Positions 56,835 to 64,000 of a stretch of 64,000 nucleotides of DNA are shown here, piece by piece. Position numbers and translations under genes: made by a program. This stretch comes from Quercus robur. Lineage: Eukaryota > Streptophyta > Magnoliopsida > Fagales > Fagaceae. The notes beneath the pieces are model-generated. The model saw only the letters and a program-made list of their open reading frames with translations. It did no database searches and was not told the origin of the DNA. Numbering within the stretch: position 1 is the first letter of the stretch; every line of letters starts with the position of its first letter. The stretch covers positions 837,976 to 901,975 of the forward strand of contig NC_065543.1 of NCBI RefSeq assembly GCF_932294415.1, written 5' to 3'.

Positions 56835-59600
56835 ATGATCTATATAAATATATACTACGGTGGACCCCTTAGCAATGCCAACCCTTATGATGGAGCCTCA
56901 TTTCAAGGTCCGGGTATCCAGTGCTACTATATGATGATACGCCGTAAGCTAAAGACCCTGAATGAGCTGAAAGTAAAAATTATGGAAGAGTTGCAAGTGA
57001 ACCCTGCTTTGCATGACATACATATTACTTTCCGTTCTCCATATGAAGTCCTCAATCAATGCATTAATTACAGATATATGGCGATAACAGAGGACAAACA
57101 TGTGAAATTCATGTTTAGTAAGATGGACAAATGGAAACAAGCAGCAGATTTTGAGTTATATGTCACTTTGGAGCCTCGTGCAGAAGTCGGCGTAGAAGAC
57201 GAAATTGTACAAACAACTACATCTCTACAGTTTGCAGTCCTAGATGATCAATGCACCACATTGGGAGGCTATACACCCCCTTTTCAAGAGACACCAGTAA
57301 CAATTGAGAGTGAACCTGGAAATAGATATGAAGATCAATTTTGTACACATCGAGGTGAATCCTCTACAGTTCCAGTAGTTGAAGATGAAGATGAAGACGA
57401 AGACTGTTCTAGGGAAGATTGTGAGGATAGAGATGAGTATGAAGAGAGGATTGACGATGGTGACTTTGACAGGGGTCTTGATGACCATGAAATTACTCAC
57501 ATTCCTCATGTTGATGATATGGCTGAATGTGATGAAGATGATGAGGACGCTAATGCTAGAGTTCAGCATGTTACAAATACGGCCCTCGTTTATGAACCTC
57601 CTGCCTCATCATTTTATGAAAATACTTGGGAAAATATGGTTGATCCTGAAGTTGTTCAGCAATCATTTGGTTCTTGGAATGCAGACATGAATTTTGCGAA
57701 AGGGTTGATTTTTGCTAATAAAGATGCGGTGAGACGTGCATTAACAATTTACGCCGCAAAGCATAACAGAAACTTTGTGACTAGTAGGTCGACCACAAGT
57801 AGACTGTCTGTGAAATGCAGCGATGAATCATGCATGTGGTACGTTGGGGCAGTTGTGAAGCCTGAACTCGGACTATGGATGGTCACATCTTATAGGGGTC
57901 CTCATAGTTGTATGCCCCTTGCCACGGCCCTTGATGGTAGAATGATGGATTGTAATTTTCTAGCAGAAGAATTTGTTCCATTGTTGAAAGAGAAACACAC
58001 GGCAACAATTTATCACCTCAGACATTTCATTAAAGGGAAGTATTATGGGCATATTCTTTCTTACTATAAGATATGGGATGCGAAACAACGAGGTATTGCA
58101 AAGATATTTGGGGATTGGGAAGAGTCTTACGAAAGGTTGAAAAAGTTATTATTTGCATACTGGGATCAAGAACCTGGCACCCGTTTCTGGTTTCACACCA
58201 TACCCAAGGACGAGTTCGGTGATACAATATTGCGCTATATATTTTGGGCTTTCGCTCCATGCATTGCAGGATTCAGACATTGTAAGCCAGTGATCAGTAT
58301 TGATGGGACCCATTTGTATGGTAAATATCGAGGGGTGTTGTTGATTGCAATGGCCACCGATGCCAACAACAAGGTTTTGCCTCTTGCCTTTGCTGTTGTG
58401 GACAAAGAGTCAGGGTCTAGTTGGGGGTGGTTTTTAGAACGCCTCAGGAATGCACTGGGGGATGTGATAGCAGATAAGGACATCTGTATAATTTCTGACC
58501 GACATAAGGGTATTCAAAGTGCAATTGCAAACTGGCCTAGACATGATGATGGACGACAACGAGTAGTTCACAGATATTGCCTTCGACATGTTGCTAGCAA
58601 CTTCAACACGCATTTTCAGGACGCCACTTTAAAGTCATTAGCCTTGAAAGCGGGGTATGCTACTAAGGAATCAAAATTTGAGCTGTACATGCAACCTATC
58701 AAGGAAGCTGAGATCGAGGCCCTTAGGAAGAAACGGAGAACCGAGCGGCAGGAAAGTGAACCCGACTCATCCATCATGCCATACACATATCTAATGAATG
58801 AGGATCTAGACAAGTGGACCCAACTACATGATGGTGGATACCGTTATGGGGCTATGACAACCAATGTCTCGGAGTGCTTCAATGGAGTACTCAAAGGTGC
58901 CCGTGGCCTACCCATTGCTGCAATGGTTGAATTCACTCATTGCAAACTTGTTGCGTATTTCCATGATCGACACAAAGAAATTACTCATGAGCTCTCAAAG
59001 GACAAGGTATGGACTAAATATGCCTTAAAAATCTATGGACACAACCTACAAAAATCAATTTCACACCAAATAAATCCGTTTAATAATCAGAATGGTATAT
59101 ATCAAGTAATTACTTCATACAACATCTATAGCTCTGGAGGGGGACACCATAGTTATGAAGTAAATGTAAAGGCCAGAACATGTGGTTGTGGAAAGTGGCA
59201 AATTAGAAAGATCCCTTGTTCACATGCAATTAAAGCTCTTCAGTACTTGGGGCAAGATGCGACTGCATATATTGACCCATGTTATAGTTTGGTGAACGCC
59301 ATTCACACCTACTCACATGCATTTGTGGTGCCAAAGTCAGATTCATTGTGGAGGGATGTGGATGGTCCAAAGTGGGTGCCTGACCCAAAACTGTTGCGGG
59401 GCAAAGGTCGACCTGTGGCGTCTAGGATACGAAATGAGATGGATGGGGTCCGGCGAGAACCGGGAAGCCGGAGGCCAGATTCTGACTTGAGGGAGATTCA
59501 GCAAAAGCAGAGCTGTGGACTGTGTCATCAACATGGGCATAACCGTAGAAGATGTCCGCTTTCCCGTGGGGCTTCGACAAGCAGTAATAATCCAAACTAG
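56835..59600 (+). CDS. MULE (MuDR-type) transposase, apparently full length
   Basis: The frame is open from upstream, but the ATG at 56835 (MIYINIYYGG) is preferred: it follows an acceptor-like ctatag, and the family begins with this IY.. YYGG motif. That gives 921 aa. In order there are an N-terminal PB1-like region, a long acidic linker (about residues 180-240), the zinc-binding MuDR N-terminal domain (KCSDESCMWYV..., near 325-360), and the MULE transposase core with D490 (ISIDGTHLYG), D555 (IISDRH) and E680 (NVSECFNG). The SWIM finger is C783, C785, C795, H797 and a CCHC knuckle is at C894, C897, H902, C907. The enzyme would act in the nucleus, cutting element ends and making 9-bp target duplications. 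No stop or frame break is seen, so recent activity is plausible. Confidence 0.93.
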   Translation: MIYINIYYGGPLSNANPYDGASFQGPGIQCYYMMIRRKLKTLNELKVKIMEELQVNPALHDIHITFRSPYEVLNQCINYRYMAITEDKHVKFMFSKMDKWKQAADFELYVTLEPRAEVGVEDEIVQTTTSLQFAVLDDQCTTLGGYTPPFQETPVTIESEPGNRYEDQFCTHRGESSTVPVVEDEDEDEDCSREDCEDRDEYEERIDDGDFDRGLDDHEITHIPHVDDMAECDEDDEDANARVQHVTNTALVYEPPASSFYENTWENMVDPEVVQQSFGSWNADMNFAKGLIFANKDAVRRALTIYAAKHNRNFVTSRSTTSRLSVKCSDESCMWYVGAVVKPELGLWMVTSYRGPHSCMPLATALDGRMMDCNFLAEEFVPLLKEKHTATIYHLRHFIKGKYYGHILSYYKIWDAKQRGIAKIFGDWEESYERLKKLLFAYWDQEPGTRFWFHTIPKDEFGDTILRYIFWAFAPCIAGFRHCKPVISIDGTHLYGKYRGVLLIAMATDANNKVLPLAFAVVDKESGSSWGWFLERLRNALGDVIADKDICIISDRHKGIQSAIANWPRHDDGRQRVVHRYCLRHVASNFNTHFQDATLKSLALKAGYATKESKFELYMQPIKEAEIEALRKKRRTERQESEPDSSIMPYTYLMNEDLDKWTQLHDGGYRYGAMTTNVSECFNGVLKGARGLPIAAMVEFTHCKLVAYFHDRHKEITHELSKDKVWTKYALKIYGHNLQKSISHQINPFNNQNGIYQVITSYNIYSSGGGHHSYEVNVKARTCGCGKWQIRKIPCSHAIKALQYLGQDATAYIDPCYSLVNAIHTYSHAFVVPKSDSLWRDVDGPKWVPDPKLLRGKGRPVASRIRNEMDGVRREPGSRRPDSDLREIQQKQSCGLCHQHGHNRRRCPLSRGASTSSNNPN

Positions 59601-60775
59601 GTAAGTGATGCTTTTATATAAAATGCCATGATTGTATCAATTAGCCAAGTTGCATAGATTAGTACGTATGTTTTGGGTTTTGGTATCTAACAACAATATT
59701 TGAATTTTTGCTAGGCATGCAAATACTCGAGTTTGGAATGGCATTGTAGATGTCAATTGGGGTTCTCTTTATTATGTATTTGAACTTACTACTGGGTTGT
59801 ATCCACACAATTATTATTTTGTTTGTCATTGAATGAACTTGTAATCGAAGTATTTTATATCTAATGTACCTGTTTCTAGATTGTGATATTATGACTGTTT
59901 AATTTTGTCTTTCAATTTTAAATCCCCACAATTTTGTAGTTTATATTGCTTACTACTCACTAGTTTAATTGTGATGATTGAATTAACTTACTGAAATGAA
60001 CTTTAAACAGTACATATATATCCAGGCCAGGAACAAATTTTGTCAGAGTGATGTGTGACTTGGACGGTTAAGGTTGTTTTTAAGGTTGTTTTTTTCCTCC
60101 TATTATAGTTAATTATAGAAGACCAAAAAGAGAAATGGCAAGAGAGCTCCACGTAAATGCAATAGCCTCATTATTTAGGTAAAAAAATAAAAATAAAAAT
60201 TTATTTTATTTTTTAGGGGAGAATATTACTTGTAAGGGTTCTTTTGTTCCCAAAAAAAAAAACATAAAAAGCCTTTATTGAACCCAATGTTCACAATTCT
60301 TAACTATGATTTTTCCTGAATGCTATAGACACATGCACATCCTTCCCTTCCCCTTCAAGCAGTAATATATATTGTCAATCCACCATCAGCCCTTTAATTA
60401 TTCGTGCTTTGAGCATTGATGCTACAACTTCCAATTGAAGCTTGGTCAGTACCATCAGTGCAATAATGCTCATTCATCAAAAAACAACCAAAAAGAGAGA
60501 AACAATAAACACCCCAAGGAAACACTTATTTCTAACGACACTCGTAGGAAATTTCCCACCTCAACATCCATGCAAACCCGACTATGCATTTATCTAGTGA
60601 ACAGATTATTGTCTATCAAATATATCAATTACAACCTCCCATTTGTCTGATTTTTTTTCCCCATTTTAAACATTGGTTATTTTATAAGGAAAAAATAAAT
60701 TCTAACAATTTGTGATTGATAGAAGCATCAATGGAACAGAAAAGGTGAAATAGATGACTTTTATTTTAAATTGAA
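59601..60775. other. 3' flank of the transposase gene and spacer
   Basis: It probably contains the transposase 3' UTR (59601-59960). A tactcgagtttggaat phrase near 59722 recalls the subterminal motif of the left end, but the alignment is too poor to call a TIR. No gene was recognised. Confidence 0.4.
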
Positions 60776-60890
60776 CAATGGACAATTAGCTATGAGTGTT
60801 CTATTCCATATCTTTATTTTAAATTTGTTCTGGTATTGATGAAAGATTCACAATATCACAAGAAGTTTATTGTAGGAAATACAAAGTTGG
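60776..60890 (+). repeat. 115-bp inverted repeat, left arm
   Basis: It reads caatggacaattagctatga ... acaaagttgg. It is the inverted copy of 62546-62660 with only about three mismatches (about 97% by eye). Together the arms bracket the aminotransferase fragment. Confidence 0.92.
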
Positions 60891-61432
60891 AGAGGAAATA
60901 AGTGTACAAATAACACATAAAAAACAAGTTTAACGATATTGAATTGGAGAGGAAACCCATATAGATAACACATTGGCTACTGCGAAAAACTGATTCTAAC
61001 AGATACAGGGAAGTACCGACTGAGGGCCATGACATCAAGTAAAACTTGATAAAACTCTGTTTAAGTTTAAATGCAAGCTCCTGCCTGAAGACTAAAATCC
61101 TCATACAATTTTCATTAGCATGATGCATGAAGGCAAATATTAAATTAACAGTGACCTTCTTAAGGTTTGCATTCATTGATTAATGGGAATTAGTGATTAA
61201 TGGGAATACTATATTACGTATATGGGTTTTTAATACTAAGGAAAGAAATTCCACTAGTGCATAGAAACCTAACAATTGGTTCATAGGATTCACATTTCAA
61301 TGTAATTTGGAGACTTAGAGGAAGTGCTCTAAAAGGGCAAGGCCAATATTATCTATTAAATTACAATAGATACCCGTATACAGACAAAAGTGTGATGATT
61401 TTTTTACAAATGTTAAATTCAAGAGTAATTAC

Positions 61433-62283
61433 TTTCATGTGTTTGCTGAAGAGCTCTCAAACGCTTGAGCAAGTGAGAACCAACATCAGCGCAATGAGCT
61501 TGACGCTTCTCCTGGTCAATAACTCTCAGCACTGCTAGCCCCCCAGCCGAACATACAGGGTTTCCTCCAAAAGTATTAAATTGAATTTTCTGGGCCAATA
61601 CACTCGCAATCTCTGGGGTTGTCACAACTGCTCCCAATGGTAAACCATTGCCAATACCCTGATAGATATTAATTGTGAGATTCAATGGAATGGTTGCATA
61701 AGATTATAAAACAAAAACTGATTAACTGAAATTGTAAGTTATTTAAAGAAAAAAGCTATTGACACTTGCAACACTAACATGATTTACATGTCTTCCTAAA
61801 ATAGATTATGGGTAATGACCTTTGCCATAGTAAATATATCAGGAATGACGCCCTGTGTTTCAAAGCCCCAGTAATTGCTTCCTGTTCGACCAAAGCCAGT
61901 TTGCACTTCATCTACAATGCAGACACCACCAGCCTTGCGTACAATGTCATAAACCAGTTTCAAGTATCCAGGCGCCAATTCAACTGCTCCTCCAGCTCCC
62001 TACAGTAAGTGAAAAGTACAACCAATTAGAAAATTTTCAGTGTCCTTAAATAGGTGGTTGTAACACCAACAATTTCAGACCTTACTATAGATGCCAAAAA
62101 AGAAAAAAATGAAGAAAAAAGAAAAGAAAAGAAGATAACCTGAATTGTTTCAGCTATAAATCCTGCAACTTTTCCTGAAGTACCAAAATCAATGTGATCT
62201 TGCAAATCTTTGGCATAACGATTGGCATCGGAACCAAAAACTCCATGGTATGGATCTGGATTTACAACATGATGAATTTCACC
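61433..62283 (-). pseudogene. alanine-glyoxylate aminotransferase (AGT2/3-type), three middle exons
   Basis: Three consecutive exons with GT-AG borders are seen: 62140-62283 (starts [12 protein letters not shown]), 61820-61999 (contains [14 protein letters not shown] and ends FTMAK) and 61433-61658 (starts [13 protein letters not shown], contains [10 protein letters not shown]). They match the class III pyridoxal-phosphate aminotransferases that convert glyoxylate and alanine to glycine and pyruvate in mitochondria. The aspartate of DEVQ and the cofactor lysine at the MAK|GIGNG junction are kept, and there are no internal stops. The N-terminal region and the C-terminal exons (IIGDVRGRG... in the family) were not found within the inverted repeats. 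I read it as a captured or truncated fragment; an unusually long downstream intron is the alternative. Confidence 0.8.
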
Positions 62284-62545
62284 CTGCAAAATGTTGCAGT
62301 AATTTTGAGCAGATAGATCAGAATATTTATTATATTTTGACAAATGTCTTTTACACACATGTACATGATGAATTTCACATACTAAGTTTCATTGTGACAG
62401 TGATAATTACAATAGTTATAACTATAGACTCGCAAACAACAGAGCTTCAGTGAGTTTTTCTACATGTTTGTGGTCAATGTGCAAAAGAATTGGGAAAAGA
62501 CATTTCCATTATTACTCTCAGCAAGTGTTTGATAACAAGAGATTA

Positions 62546-62660
62546 CCAACTTTGTATTTCCTACAATAAACTTCTTGTGAGTTTGTGAATGTTTCATCAA
62601 TACCAGAACAAATTTAAAATAAAGATATGGAATAGAACACTCATAGCTAATTGTCCATTG
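62546..62660 (-). repeat. 115-bp inverted repeat, right arm
   Basis: The inverted partner of 60776-60890. Its outer edge (…gtccattg at 62660) abuts the coding-looking frame of the minus-strand gene at 62597-63066, so the frame of that gene continues into the repeat and stops there. Confidence 0.92.
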
Positions 62661-64000
62661 TCTGATGATGCACAGGCAATGAACTCCTTCACACGCTCTT
62701 GAAAAGGTGTATAATTAACTAATAGACGATCCAAAACGATAAAAGTAGATTCCACCACCTGTGTCATGGACTCGTGTTGAAGCGGATTCATTGATTCAAG
62801 ACGGGTAAGAAGCTGATTTTGAACATGCAACACTGTCTGCTCAAGCACATCCACGTTTAAAGTTGTTACGCTACCTTTTAGCAAAGCAGGAGGACTCTTG
62901 GGGATTGACAATTCACTCGAAGACTGAGCGTCACGACAAGATATTTGTGATGACGTCTCATCAAATTCAACAATTGAAGGACTATGATGCAGGTCAGCAG
63001 AGCCTTCACAATTAGACACATCTTTATCTCGAGGAACAAATATGGAATCAAAATTAGGGAAAACACCTGCCAAAAATATGAATCAGAGTCACAACCAAAG
63101 ATGAAAGAGGGAAAAAAAACCAAACAAATGGAATGTAATCTGTATTTACCATAAGAGAGAGGCCGAGGTGGAAGAACTAATAAACATCGAGGAGGAGGGA
63201 AAGCAAGCCGGCCCAACCAACCCAGAATATGAAGTCCTAAAACTTGACTTATACAATCTGTCACTGGAAGAAAAAATATATATATTAACAGATAACTGAT
63301 AAGGGCAAGCAGCAAGTTAGCAAGAACAAAGCAAGAGAAACATAAACTATAAAGAGCTCAAGTTCCTTATTCTCATAAACTAAAGCAGAGAATGAAGCTG
63401 GAGCGTGCATTCTCATCACATTGGAAGAGTCAAAATATCCCTTGGGTGGCTATGGTGCCCACCAAAATTTGAATTCCCATTTACAACACACACACACGCA
63501 CATATATAGAGGCCTGCCAAAGGCTGGGATGCGAAAAAATTGAATTGCCCACCCCTCTCCCCCCCCCCCCCCATTCCCCCACAAAAAAATATTTGAGCTC
63601 ACCAAATGACCTCCTAGAAAAAAATATTAGCCTGCTGGCCTAACTCAAAAAAAATACAGAACAATCTGCCCTTATCAACAAAAAAGAATCATTAATTTTA
63701 ATTTTTTAATTTTTTTTGTACATGTGTCATGTCTATAGCCAAACACATAAAGCAAGTGCAAATGCATGAAGTATTCACTTATTTTATTAAAAATAAATAA
63801 ATAAATAAATAAAGAAGAAGAAGAAGAAGCAAAGCAACTTTCCTCACTTTTAAAGCTATAAGAGAAACCTAAGAATTGAGTATTTAGTAAGGTTGGCATT
63901 TTCATGACAGTGAACCTTAATGTTTTGGTAGTATATATAACAAACAAAAACATTAATGTAAGGCAGAAAAAGCTTTAAGAACGTACCTTGTATGTTATAG
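62597..64000 (-). CDS. 3' part of an unrecognised plant gene, three exons seen, 5' end beyond the window
   Basis: Exon pieces joined in frame by GT-AG introns are: 63987-64000 (window edge, ending YNIQ plus one base), 63150-63263 (VTDCISQVLGLHILGWLGR then LAFPPPRCLLVLPPRPLSY) and 62597-63066 (GVFPNFDSIFVPRDKDVS ... DVLEQTVLHVQNQLLTRLES ... STFIVLDRLLVNYTPFQERV ... FIACASS). I do not recognise the family. The last exon has a serine-rich linker and then a helical, leucine-rich stretch that could mediate protein contacts. After residues SSDN the frame enters the 115-bp inverted repeat and stops about 20 codons later at 62597, so the native C-terminus is probably replaced or truncated. Confidence 0.6.
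63264..63986. other. intron of the minus-strand gene
   Basis: It lies between the donor at 63986 (acaag|gtacgt on the minus strand) and the acceptor at 63264 (ttccag). It contains a C run near 63561-63573 and AAT and AAG microsatellites near 63785-63828. No nested gene was seen. Confidence 0.6.

Larger units (their letters stand above)
54456..59600 (+). mobile_element. autonomous-type Mutator-like element (right end not located)
   Basis: The left end (gggattttttagaaaataac) matches the left arm of the small MULE at 37755 in order and spacing: attttttt..aaataac, then a 'ttgaaactaatttggaa' block, then tagcaactcgagtt. A long 5' region with palindromic and tandem repeats leads to an uninterrupted transposase gene. 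I could not find a convincing right inverted repeat downstream of 59600, so the true end, and whether it can still move, are unknown. Confidence 0.7.

Noticed and set aside
59715-59760. Possible right TIR of the large MULE (contains actcgagttt)
   Set aside because: Only a 10-bp motif matches the left end; alignment beyond it fails, so the right end is left open.

Overview
The window is nuclear DNA from a woody eudicot. The evidence is GT-AG introns, AT-rich intergenic DNA packed with plant transposable elements, a BED-type NLR resistance gene, and a plant uridine nucleosidase. The repeat styles (TIR elements with 'agtccctac' ends, LTRs rich in 'cctcgg') recall Fagales such as oak or chestnut, but that placement is memory-based and weak.

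Layout. 0.1-1.4 kb: a 1.27-kb Pack-MULE with ~400-bp terminal inverted repeats (TIRs), carrying a decayed piece of a GDP-mannose 4,6-dehydratase gene. 3.2-3.5 kb: a small plant-specific gene (minus). 3.5-10 kb: gene-poor DNA with local duplications, a SINE and a LINE tail. 10.0-12.1 kb: a large intrinsically disordered plant protein (minus). 13.0-14.4 kb: a 5'-truncated LINE. 14.5-19.1 kb: a coding-depleted Ty3/Gypsy-type LTR element with an 80-bp tandem array, interrupted by a hAT element. 22.3-26.8 kb: an intact nine-exon uridine nucleosidase gene (URH2-like).

26.9-40.8 kb holds a direct segmental duplication. Copy 1 starts in the nucleosidase 3' flank and copy 2 lies about 10 kb downstream. 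Each copy serves as the pre-insertion reference for the other. A solo LTR and a TIR element entered copy 1, and a small MULE entered copy 2. A hAT relic and a Helitron-like element lie between the copies.

42.9-46.6 kb: a BED zinc finger-NBS-LRR immune receptor of about 1143 aa in two coding exons, preceded by a likely 5'-UTR intron that contains a MITE. Downstream are an ABCC transporter exon fragment and a recent 179-bp tandem duplication. 54.5-59.6 kb: a Mutator-like element with an uninterrupted transposase and long repeat-rich 5' sequence; its left end resembles the TIR of the small MULE in copy 2. 60.8-62.7 kb: three middle exons of an alanine-glyoxylate aminotransferase lying between 115-bp inverted repeats. 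62.6-64.0 kb: the 3' part of an unrecognised minus-strand gene that runs off the window and whose last open frame ends inside one of those inverted repeats.

The host genes do not form a pathway. The coherent story is genome restructuring: gene-fragment capture by several kinds of element, nested insertions that can be ordered in time, and an NLR locus embedded in this turnover. I found no convincing new biochemical system. The most interesting items are the BED-NLR with altered nucleotide-binding motifs, the paired empty and filled insertion sites, and the autonomous/non-autonomous MULE pair.
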